From Luidia sarsii (taxonomy: Eukaryota > Echinodermata > Asteroidea > Paxillosida > Luidiidae): 64,000 nt of DNA. The stretch covers positions 2,416,701 through 2,480,700 of the forward strand of contig OX465114.1 of NCBI GenBank assembly GCA_949987565.1, given 5' to 3'. The first letter of the stretch is position 1, and each line of letters begins with the position of its first letter. The translations under genes were made by a program, and so were the position numbers. The notes beneath the pieces are model-generated. The model was not told the DNA's origin. It was given only the letters and a program-made list of their open reading frames with translations, and made no database searches. Shown one piece after another: positions 1 to 9,466 of the stretch.

Positions 1-1520
1 CTACATGTCATTGTGGTGAAAGGTCAAAGTGGTGAGACCAACCACAGAGACGCATGAGGGAACATCTAGACCATCGGAGGGTCAATCATTGATTGAGGTC
101 AAGTTGGTGATTCGTAGGTCAAATGGGGTGAGACCAGAGTTGTTACAGATGCTTTAGGTTAAGTTGATGATTCGTAGGTCAATGTGGTGAGATCAGAATG
201 TTATACATGCTTTATGTCAAGTTGGTGATTTGTAGGTCAAATGGGGTGAGATCAGAGTTGTTACAGATGCTTTAGGTTAAGTTGATGATTCGTAGGTCAA
301 TGTGGTGAGATCAGAATGTTATACATGCTTTAGGTCAAGTTGGTGATTTGTAGGTCAAATGGGATGAGACCAGAGTTGTTACAGATGCTTTAGGTTAAGT
401 TGATGATTCGTAGGTCAATGTGGTGAGATCAGAATGTTATACATGCTTTAGGTCAAGTTGGTGATTCGTAGGTCAAATGGGGTGAGATCAGAGTTGTTAC
501 AGATGCTTTAGGTTAAGTTGATGATTCGTAGGTCAATGTGGTGAGATCAAAATGTTATACATGCTTTAGGTCAAGTTGGTGATTCGTAGGTCAAATGGGG
601 TGAGATCAGAGTTGTTACAGATGCTTTAGGTTAAGTTGATGATTCGTAGGTCAATGTGGTGAGATCAGAATGTTATACATGCTTTAGGTCAAGTTGGTGA
701 TTTGTAGGTCAAATGGGATGAGACCAGAGTTGTTACAGATGCTTTAGGTTAAGTTGATGATTCGTGGGTCAATGTGGTGAGATCAGAATGTTATACATGC
801 TTTAGGTCAAGTTGGTGATTCGTAGGTCAAATGGGGTGAGATCAGAGTTGTTACAGTTGCTTTAGGTTAAGTTAATGATTCGTAGGTCAATGTGGTGAGA
901 TCAGAATTTTATACATGCTTTAGGTCAAGTTTGTGATTCATAGGTCAAATGGGGTGAGATCAGAGTTGTTACAGCTGCTTTAGGTTAAGTTAATGATTCG
1001 TAGGTCAATGTGGTGAGATCAGAATGTTATACATGCTTTAGGTCAAGTTTGTGATTCGTAGGTCAAAAGGGGTGAGATCAGAGTTGTTTCAGATGCTTTA
1101 GGTTAAGTTGATGATTCGTAGGTCAATGTGGTGAGATCAGAATGTGATACATGCTTTAGGTCAAGTTGGTGATTCGTAGGTCAAATGGGGTGAGATCAGA
1201 CTTGTTACAGATGCTTTAGGTTAAGTTAATGATTCGTAGGTCAATGTGGTGAGATCAGAATGTTATACATGCTTTAGGTCAAGTTGGTGATTCGTAGGTC
1301 AAATGGGGTGAGATCAGAGTTGTTACAGATGCTTTAGGTTAAGTTGATGATTCATAGGTCAATGTGGTGAGATCAGAATGTTATACATGCTTTAGGTCAA
1401 GTTGGTGATTTGTAGGTCAAATGGGGTGAGATCAGAGTTGTTACAGATGCTTTAGGTTAAGTTGATGATTCGTAGGTCAATGTGGTGAGATCAGAGTTTG
1501 TATAGATGCTTTATGTCAAG
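1..1520. repeat. Dimeric satellite array, ~118-bp unit
   Basis: About 12 head-to-tail copies of a ~118-bp unit made of two related halves of ~60 and ~58 bp. One half carries GTCAAATGGGGTGAG and TTGTTACAG; the other carries GTCAATGTGGTGAG and TGTTATACATG. The alternation is regular, so this is a higher-order (dimeric) satellite. Each half opens with the hexamer AGGTCA. Copies are very similar, which suggests recent homogenisation. The array is cut by the left window edge. No open reading frame of note is seen. Confidence 0.95.
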
Positions 1521-1679
1521 TTGATGAACTGTTGTTAGTAGAAACAGGGCAAGCCACAGTCATTTCACATAGATCCATCGCCTTGGAACACACAAGGTCG
1601 ACAGTGGAAACAAGGCAATTATTTTAGATTTTATAATGAGCCTGCAATTAATGTTTATTACTGTTTCTTTCTTCTTTCA

Positions 1680-1733
1680 GTGCTCATAAAAGGACCGTGG
1701 AAATCTTGTCAGAGAAGTACGGACTACGGGAGG
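1680..1733 (+). other. Candidate orphan internal exon
   Basis: A pyrimidine-rich tract ending in TTCTTTCAG is followed by 54 bases and then GTACGG, a possible donor. Frame 2 reads AHKRTVEILSEKYGLRE without a stop up to the donor. Another frame stays open to 1791. Neither product is recognised, and no partner exon is seen downstream; the upstream side is satellite. It could be the end of a plus-strand gene whose other exons lie left of the window, or chance. Confidence 0.25.
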
Positions 1734-1794
1734 TACGGTAGCGACGTTCTGGTCAAGGTTGTGGGACATGTAGGAGTGTGTCAGTATTAGACAT

Positions 1795-3778
1795 TCATGA
1801 AAAAGCAAAGATTCTGAACCTCAGGCCTGTGGTTGAACATACCAGCTGAGTTTTCCTACGCTTAGGTGAGGGTCCTCCCAAATTGTCTTGGTTCGGGGAG
1901 CTGAAGAGATGTGTTTGTTTCTTGACTGGCATCCACACAATTATGAAAGGGTCACTGCAATAAATATCACAGTCAAGCTCATTTTCTGCTGTCATCTAGG
2001 GATCTGAAGTGTACAAACATTGGCAAGCTTCTTTTTCTGAGTGGAGTCAGAAATTGGTCATTTTGTTTACCTTTACCAAACATCATGTTATATCTATGTT
2101 GTTTACCTTTAAAAATATCTTAAAATTTAGTGGGCCCGACGTTTCGATCCTAGGAGGACCTTTCTGAAAGGCAGAGTGACAAGGACAAAACAGATACATG
2201 TACACGAAGGAAGGGGGGAGAGAGTGAATAGGACACGGATGAGAAACAAAGGACAAAGAGGAAAGCTGGTGGGGAGAGATCAAAGGGAAGGGCAAGGAGT
2301 AGCGTAGGGATTAGTGAGAAGAGGGGGAAAGATCTTTAAAAATATCCTAATAAAAATGAGGGTGCTATTGTAAGGTCATGTCAGGAACCTACAGTAGCAA
2401 CATAGCAAAACAATTATGTAGCATGGATTCAAGTGATAAAATGTTTATTGCAGAGACCCTTTAAGGAGGCTCCCATCTAAGGTATGGATATCTGTAGTGC
2501 TATGTAAACTTGAGCCTGTTGTTCAGTATAATCCCTTGAATCTGTGATCTTCAAATAATTGCTGACAAATACCTCTCCTTTGGGTGCCAGTGTTACTTTT
2601 ATATGCATTGTTTACAGGCCTCTGTATTGGCTCACTTAAATCTAAACTCTAAATTATTGTATTTGTATATATGTGTTGTTTTAATTTTTACTGTATATTG
2701 CAACTTTTTTTTTAAGAGGACCACCGTAAACGACATAGCAATGAATTATGGTTTCATAGAAAATTATTCAAAAGATGGTTATTTATTTAGCATCAAGTAA
2801 TGCCAAAAAAAAATCAATTCAAGTATAGAAAACACTTCTTCCTGTTTTAGTAGGGCTGCAAGAAATTCTAGGTTTTCCAAATGAAACGTCCTCTTCTTCT
2901 TCAATTGCATATTTCAAGTGATATCAATACTATCTTTGCCAGTTTTGACATACAGGGCACGAGTTGGTTTTTTTCTAAACTAGCCATTCCAGGTGATAAA
3001 CTTAAAGATACTATAAACTAACTTATTGATGTAAAAACTAACTAAAAGGTTGTTATTCTTTTATAGCACATGTGACCATTTATCTGGTATGAGCTTTTTT
3101 TTATATAAACTCTTGCCACTATTGTAATAAATGCACAACATGCTTTTGAGATAAAAAGGTGTTATACTTCAGTCACTTAGTGTTTTGTTTGTTTGTATTT
3201 TTTATGTTACTGCGAGTGAGATATATTTTATCCATTTCTCCAATCTTGACACTTTTTCGCAGACATAATTCACTCTTTGTACCAACAGTTTTCCAAACTT
3301 TTTCCAGACTTCCAAAGGTTATTGGTCATTTTGTTAAGTGATGTTGCACTTTAACGTGACATTTATCAAGTCTCAGTTTTCTTCAATTTTTCAAACTTTT
3401 TAAGAAGTTCCCTAGTTAGTTTTTCCTTTGTTTGGTACAATCTTCAGTTTAATTTTACACACATTATCTAATCATACTATTACACAAATCTCTATCAAAA
3501 AAGTTTGGCTTATTGCTTATTTAAGATAAACTCAAAATGAATATCTTCCTTCGGAATCTTTCTTGAAACTTCTGACTTTGTCAGTACCCTTAAATGTTAA
3601 TGATAAAAGAAAATAGAACTACAATGGAAATAAGATGAGGATTTACAATGGTTAAGAGAAAAAAAATGGAAAAAATGGTTTCAGTTCCAACAAAGGATGA
3701 GGTCAGAATATCATTATATACTGTCAGAGTGGGTCACATTTGAGTGATAGGACCTTCAGACCGGACTGATAACTGCAT
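1795..3778. other. Intergenic region downstream of the PEBP gene
   Basis: AT-rich DNA with no convincing exon. It holds one copy of the dispersed 'GAAACGTCAGGCCC' element at about 2095-2330. The rest, including many T and A runs, shows no feature I can name. Confidence 0.5.
2095..2330. mobile_element. Dispersed MITE-like element copy (GAAACGTCAGGCCC family)
   Basis: Contains 'TTAGTGGGCCCGACGTTTCG', then a purine-rich body with ACATGTACACGAAGGAAGG. The same order occurs at 9965-10250 and 46500-46720. Other copies are short ends only. The family is recognised purely from repetition within this window; it has no coding capacity. Confidence 0.75.
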
Positions 3779-6407
3779 TTAGGTTTCAGTTGCTAAGGAG
3801 GCTTTCTTTTTCTGGGCCTCAAACTCTGCAAACGTCGCGTACAGCTTGGGCACGTAGTCGTCAAACTCGGCCTGCAGGAAGTTGCCGGCCACGGGCTCGC
3901 CCAGACGGTGCTCTGCGGCAAAGTCACGCACCTTCCACTTGGCGCGGCCATTGGGATCGTTGCGGGCGCAGAAGGGGATGCTGTCGGCGTCGATCCGACC
4001 GGGCTGCTTGTAGACGAGGAAGACGTAGCGATGAAGACCTACGGATGGGAAAGGTGGTGGTGTGACAAAGATTTTGGTGTAATATAAGGTTTGCATGGTG
4101 GAAATATTAAGTGGAAGGTTTGCGGTGACACCACGTACATCATTTCATATGAGAAGGAGTATGATAAGACTTGAAGTCTAGCATGGTGTAAATACTATGT
4201 GGAAGGTTTGTGGTAACACCACGTACATCATCTCTTAAGAGGAGTATGATAAGACGAAGGTTTGCACAGTGGAAATACTAAGTGGAAGGTTTGCGGTGAC
4301 ACCACGTACATCATTTCATATGAGAAGGAGTATGATAAGACTTGAAGTCTAGCATGGTGTAAATACTATGTGGAAGGTTTGTGGTAACACCACGTACATC
4401 ATCTCTTAAGAGGAGTATGATAAGACGAAGGTTTGCACAGTGGAAATACTAAGTGGAAGGTTTGCGGTTACACCACGTACATCATTTCATATGAGAAGGA
4501 GTATGATAAGACTTGAAGTCTAGCATGGTGTAAATACTATGTGGAAGGTTTGTGGTAACACCACGTACATCATCTCTTAAGAGGAGTATGATAAGACGAA
4601 GGTTTGCACAGTGGAAATACTAAGTGGAAGGTTTGCGGTGACACCACGTACATCATTTCATATGAGAAGGAGTATGATAAGACTTAAAGTCTAGCATGGT
4701 GGAAATACTAAGTGGAAGGTTTGCGGTGACACCATGTACATCATCTCTTAAGAGAAGGAGTATGATAAGAAGTTGAAGGTTTGCACGGTGGAAATACTAA
4801 GTGGGAGGTTTGCGGTGACACCATGTACACCATCTCTTAAGAGAAGGAGTATGATAAGAAGTTGAAGGTTTGCATGGTGGAAATACTAAGTGGAAGGTTT
4901 GTGGTGACACCATGTACACCATCTCTTAAGAGAAGGAGTATGATAAGAAGTTGAAGGTTTGCATGGTGGAAATATTAAGTGGAAGGTTTGCGGTGACGCC
5001 ATGTACATCATCTCTTAAGAGAAGGAGTATACCTCTGAAAAGAACCAGTGACTCAACATTTCGGGTAGTGTGTACTCTGCCCATCGTCAGGAGACTGCTG
5101 GATTCCAAATATAATTGGTGTCTATATGCCTGATGAAAGCACTGGGGTGTGGAGAATCTTTCATGCCCAGTGCGGCCACTGGAGTGTGCAGGATCTTCCT
5201 TCAAACTCATCTTAACTTTCGATCATTCGCAAGACAATGAACGATGCACAGAAACCACAAGATGTATCACAACTTACGAAAGATTATCCACCGTGAGTTG
5301 AGTTACGAAGCATCGTAAGGCTTTGTGATATCCACCCCTGCAGTTGATTTAATGAAACCCATCGTAGCTTGCGATCAATCGCAAGACAATGAGCGATGCA
5401 CAGAAACCATAAGGTGTATCACAACTTACGAAGGGCTATCCATCGTGGGTTGAGGTACGATGCATCGTAAGGCTTTGTGAAATCGAGCCCTGCAGTCGAT
5501 TACACCGAACTCACTGTAACTTACTATCATTAGCAAGACGATGAACGATGCACAGAAACCATACGGCCATCACAACTTACGACGGGTTATCCATCATATG
5601 GTTGCCTTAGGATGCATGATAAGGCTTTGTGAAATCGAGCCCCCAGAGCAGCTACATGTAGTGCCGTCTACAAACCTGTGTCCTTAGGAGGGCCAGAACC
5701 GATGTACTCAGAGCGAACACCGCCCTCGCTGACATTGCCTCCCGGCACGTTGACCACCAGCCAATGACGCCACTCCCCAAACTTGGGCTCGGCTCTGCTG
5801 GGTACGTCTGGATCGGTCATCACGACGGCATAGAGGGCGCCCTCCTCCGCAGGCCACGTGATGGACGGCTGGTTCTGAACCTGAGTCACCGAGGATTAGG
5901 AACGATATATGTGAATACAGACTTAGGAAAAATCTGTGCACAAACATATGGCAGTGTGTTGGAGTCAGAAGATAAGGCATGTCAGGTGAATACGGACTTA
6001 AGGAAATCTGTGCACAAACATATCCTTGCCTTCAAATACCGTATTCAAATGAGCACTTTTGACTTACTCAAGGGGTATTGGCAAGTCCCTTTAACTCCTC
6101 TTGCGAAAGAAGTGTCTGCCTTCGTTACACCCCCCAAAATAAGGTCCTGCCTTTTGGATTGAAGAAGGTTACAGGCCTTCTGAATTTTTTGAATCAATAT
6201 GCAATTGTTCAACTTTTCATCTCTTCCACCAAATCTGGGTAAAAGTTCACGAAAAAGAAGAAGAAGAGAAATCACGTAGAATCTAGTCACCTGCGTTGGC
6301 GTCAAAATGTTGCCCATGTCTGCCTTGACTCCGCCCTCCCATGTGACCTCTGCCCTGGTTGCCGGGGCAACGTCGATGACATCTTTAACAACTCCTTCGG
6401 CCTCCAT
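3779..6407 (-). CDS. Phosphatidylethanolamine-binding protein (PEBP/RKIP-like)
   Basis: Three coding exons on the minus strand: 6291-6407 (ATG at 6407), 5676-5880, and 3779-4038 (TAA at 3779). Phases 0 and 1 match and the CDS is 582 nt, giving 193 aa, close to the usual ~187 aa. The anion-pocket motifs are intact: DPDVPS at about residues 62-67 followed by H78 (the PEBP signature), and [18 protein letters not shown] at about 101-118 across the exon 2/3 junction. No signal peptide is seen, so it is probably cytosolic. Family members bind phospholipid heads and several inhibit kinases such as Raf; which role applies here is unknown. Intron 2 holds two tandem arrays and intron 1 a dead retroelement piece. 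Confidence 0.95.
4086..5040. repeat. Tandem array, ~84-90-bp units paired into ~174-bp dimers
   Basis: About 11 units, each containing 'TGGAAATACTAAGTGG', 'TTTGCGGTGACACCA' and 'GGAGTATGATAAGA'. On the left two unit types alternate (TTTGCGGTGACACC and TTTGTGGTAACACC) with a ~174-bp period; on the right the units become a single type. It lies in PEBP intron 2. The core matches the arm of the palindrome at 30247-30462 and the element at 16490-16625. Confidence 0.9.
5041..5125. mobile_element. Single-copy remainder of the foldback element behind the array
   Basis: Directly after the array the sequence continues into 'TCTGAAAAGAACC', 'GTGTGTACTCTGCC' and 'GTCAGGAGACTGCTGGAT'. The same order follows the shared core at 16550-16625, and the palindrome at 30247-30462 shares the first part. 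This suggests that the array grew from one end of an inserted element. Confidence 0.6.
5205..5650. repeat. Three tandem copies of a ~152-bp repeat
   Basis: Three diverged copies, each with 'GATCAATCGCAAGAC', 'GATGCACAGAAACCA', 'TCACAACTTACGA' and 'AAGGCTTTGTGA'. They start near 5212, 5363 and 5516. A fourth, shorter copy lies at 63235-63340 near the other end of the window, so the unit is dispersed as well as tandem. Inverted CTTACGAT/ATCGTAAG segments suggest a hairpin. Confidence 0.8.
6052..6240 (+). pseudogene. Decayed Ty3/gypsy reverse-transcriptase fragment
   Basis: A plus-strand frame reads [14 protein letters not shown] followed by SAFVTP, the conserved palm segment of Ty3/gypsy LTR-retrotransposon reverse transcriptases. 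After about 40 codons the frame breaks, and the next conserved block (LPFGL) is found in another frame. No catalytic YxDD block, protease, RNase H, integrase or LTR is seen nearby. It lies antisense in PEBP intron 1 and is a dead fragment. Confidence 0.8.
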
Positions 6408-6652
6408 GGCTTGGCTTGTTTAACCGTTATAGGGAACCTGGAGCATTAACTGCAACGAAAAAAAAATTCATGTCAGTAAACTTTGATGATTCTAAAAGCA
6501 AATTTGTTAACAAGTTCTGTAAAATTGTGAAAGAGTGGAGAAAAAAAACTTAATCCCCAAAACAATAGACCATCGATTATTGTGTAAATAATTGCCATTG
6601 TCTGGCACAACCACTTGGCGAAGATATTGTACTGTCCTGAGGAAAAAAATAA

Positions 6653-6735
6653 TCCGAGTAACTTGGACCTTAAAAATTAAAGTCGCCCATTTTGAAATTT
6701 CAAAAAGGGCGACTCTAAGGTCCAAGTTACTCGGA
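6653..6735. mobile_element. Small foldback MITE (CCGAGTAACTTGGACC termini)
   Basis: Near-perfect inverted repeat. Both ends read TCCGAGTAACTTGGACCT and the arms continue inwards through GGGCGACTCTAAGG/CCTTAAAAATTAAAGTCGCCC. The termini recur in CCDC181 intron 1 (42628-43345) and at 43975-44090. No coding capacity. Confidence 0.8.
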
Positions 6736-6954
6736 CTAAGGAAAACAACACCTAGCACTGTGGTACTCGGTACTGTCTACTGGAAGTACACTAAGGCAAT
6801 ATTTTAGTTATTTACACTCACTGTAAAAGTCTGGGGGGAAAACCGTAATTTGGAAATAAAATTAGAAGAAAGAAATCAAAATAGCGAATGTGTTAATACA
6901 ATGAATAGAAGAGAAAGGAAAGGGTTGGAGGAGGAGAAAAGGTGAATTGTGTTG

Positions 6955-7075
6955 CTGGTATGGCACTAGTAGTGCATGGGTAGTGGTACTGGTGATAGTG
7001 GTACTACTACTAGTACTACTAGTACTAGTACTATGTCAGTACTGTCACTGTCACTGTCAGTAATGGTAGTGACGT
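6955..7075. repeat. Low-complexity ACTAGT/GTACT block
   Basis: Degenerate run of GTACT, ACTAGT and CTGTCA words. Similar blocks occur at 43600-43630 and 44125-44175. No function is evident. Confidence 0.7.
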
Positions 7076-7082
7076 TTCGGTA

Positions 7083-7205
7083 GCTGGAGCTGGCCACGGT
7101 AGTGGTACTGACTACTGACCAGTGGTACTGACTACTGACTACTGACCAGTGGTACTGACTACTGACTACTGACCAGTGGTACTGACTACTGACTACTGAC
7201 CAGTG
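7083..7205. repeat. 27-bp minisatellite
   Basis: Four or so copies of a 27-bp unit built from GGTACTGACTACTGACTACT plus GACCAGT. The first copy lacks one ACTGACT step. Confidence 0.85.
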
Positions 7206-8827
7206 AATGAGTATTTACTTGGTCGGCATGACGTCACGGAATGGCATCCTGGCATTTTGGCTGTTCCATGTTATTCCCTGGAGTGAAACTTGAAAGAGTA
7301 CTACAGTCTCAAGTCGTGAATGATAAAGTTCATGAAATATCATTTTACAACCAAATTAGAAATTGATTTTTTTTTAAATCTATTTCTAGTATTTAGTAAT
7401 AACTTCATGCAACTCCATCTGATGAATATTCACTCATTCATGTGACTATCATTTTTAATAGTGGACATTATTATGACCACTCCATAGACACTCTATGGTA
7501 AGTTTCACTCCAGTTGAAGGGAGAGAGCCTTTCATTACTCAACATACAGCCAAGACCAACAGAATATTAGTAATTTATTACTAGCTTTATCACTAATATC
7601 AGGAGGTAAGCAGTACCAGCAACTGCAACATCACTACCACAGTACCAGTACCAGCAATTGCGTGACTTTGATCACCTTTCTCCAAGGGAACGTGATGATG
7701 TCAAGGTTAGCAGACGACAAAAAAACAGTCACAGATCATTATGCAGATCAAACCAAAACTCAAAGAGCAAAGGCTGCCTGACTTAGTCACAGTTTACGAT
7801 GAGGGTATTAAACTGAAATCTTGTCTTCTATTCAATCATTCCCCCTCTTATACACCGAAGATGTACAATATCAAGTTTTAAACTATTCATAAAAAGAATG
7901 ATATAAGCTTACATAATGTTTTGACAGTATTGACATAATACTGTCATTAGTTACGAGCTTGAACGGCGTCCCTTCAGACTGATGACTAACTCAAATATGG
8001 CTGTTGAGGGCGCTGTTTAACATTTTGTGTAACCGGCTATGGCAAAAACTTGCAAAAGCGCGTGATTTTCTTTCAATGCTTGACCAACAGAAGTTTCTCA
8101 TTTTATGACGATATCGGGAAACGCAGCTTGATTCGTAATCTTTCGGATTGTTTAGAATTTCTCCACTTAATCCTTTCGGAAAAAAAAATGCTAACTGCTA
8201 CCAGAAAAAACCAAGTTCTGTCAATTTTTGTGGCGCATTCCTGCACTTTCTAAGCCAAGCAGGAATATTTCACATCCCCAAAGTAATAATTTCCACTTCA
8301 CAACTTCAACCACATCACCCTATCTTGTCTGATAAATTATATTCCACAATATAATAAGTGATTGATCTCAAAGGAACCCTTATTTTTAGGGGTTTTGGAC
8401 CTCAAATAGTGGTTTCTAACAAACAAAGCGCAAGAGACTTCAAACTTCCAGACACCAACACAGAAAGAACTAAGTTCAACTTCGAAAGTCTCAGACTTTA
8501 GGTACAATAACTTTAGCCCTTTTAATATTTTTCTTATTTCGAAAAAAGGAGTAAAAGGGCTGAAGTTTCAGTAGCTACGTAGACTTTAATAATTTTGCGA
8601 CAATACTTGAGATTTCAGTCTGCTTTTAAATCACTCTATCTGGTTCTTTTAAGCTGTTGGGCCCATTTTGAGCCCTTAGCAATGACTTTTGGAAATTACT
8701 CTAAAAAACATGGCGCCTAAAGTTTCTTTTCCCCGAAACAATTTTTAAATTGAATAAACATGATTTTAAACACGACAACAAAATAACACACCAATGAGAC
8801 AACCTCATATAAATGTACTGAAAAACG

Positions 8828-8838
8828 TTTATTTTATT
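8828..8838 (-). terminator. Candidate PPIL4 polyadenylation signals
   Basis: Two overlapping AATAAA hexamers read on the minus strand (TTTATT at 8828-8833 and 8833-8838), about 630 bases past the PPIL4 stop codon. This would give a 3' UTR of ~650 nt. No nearer perfect AATAAA was noticed. Confidence 0.45.
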
Positions 8839-9172
8839 TAGACACTTCATACAAAACTAATAAAATGAGGGTTTAACCACTATCATCCCATCCTCAATCC
8901 TGATTATCTTCTTAAAAAATCACTAGGAATATGAGACAAAGAGGACAAAGTTAAGGAGAAGGAGTCACTGAGTGCAATGCTCAGGGTATCAGTAGCTGTG
9001 TGAAAGATTGATCCCCCAGTCAGGACATTGAAGCGAGCAACCAGTCTGTATGACTGATCTCACCCGCACACTCTATCTATCCCAAGGTGTAGAACAAAGA
9101 GGTATCAGAACAGCTTCTTCCCTCGTTCAGCCTCTCTCTGGAATTCCCTTCCTGGTTCATGTTTTTCCTCCA

Positions 9173-9450
9173 GCCTACGATCTTGCCCTTTTAAAAAAGG
9201 AATGTCAATGCCTATCTCCAGCCTTCCTGAGTCCCTTCTATCTCCTTCTTTCCTTAGCCCTTAACCTTGGGTGGCTTTATAGCCTTGTTTTGGGTGAAGT
9301 TGCTTTCCCCTAGCCTACGATCTCAGTTGCCCTTTTTAAGAGGAATGTCAATTCCTATCTCCAGCCTTTCTGAGTCCCTCTCTATCTCCTTCTTTCCTTA
9401 CCCCTTAACCTTGAGTGGCTTTATCGTCTTGTTTTGGGTGAAGTTGCATT
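9173..9450. repeat. Two tandem ~139-bp copies in the PPIL4 3' UTR
   Basis: Two direct copies, 9173-9312 and 9313-9450, each running from CCTACGATCT through 'CTATCTCCAGCCTT' to 'GTTTTGGGTGAAGTTGC'. The right copy ends 17 bases from the PPIL4 stop codon. Confidence 0.8.
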
Positions 9451-9466
9451 AAAAAAAAAGTCAATG

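Larger units (their letters stand above)
6408..8820. other. Intergenic region between PEBP and PPIL4
   Basis: Contains a foldback element (6653-6735), a low-complexity ACTAGT/GTACT block (6955-7075), a 27-bp minisatellite (7083-7205) and otherwise AT-rich DNA without a recognised exon. The inverted arms CCTTTTAATATTTTTC and GGAGTAAAAGGGC near 8518-8560 form a small hairpin. Confidence 0.5.
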
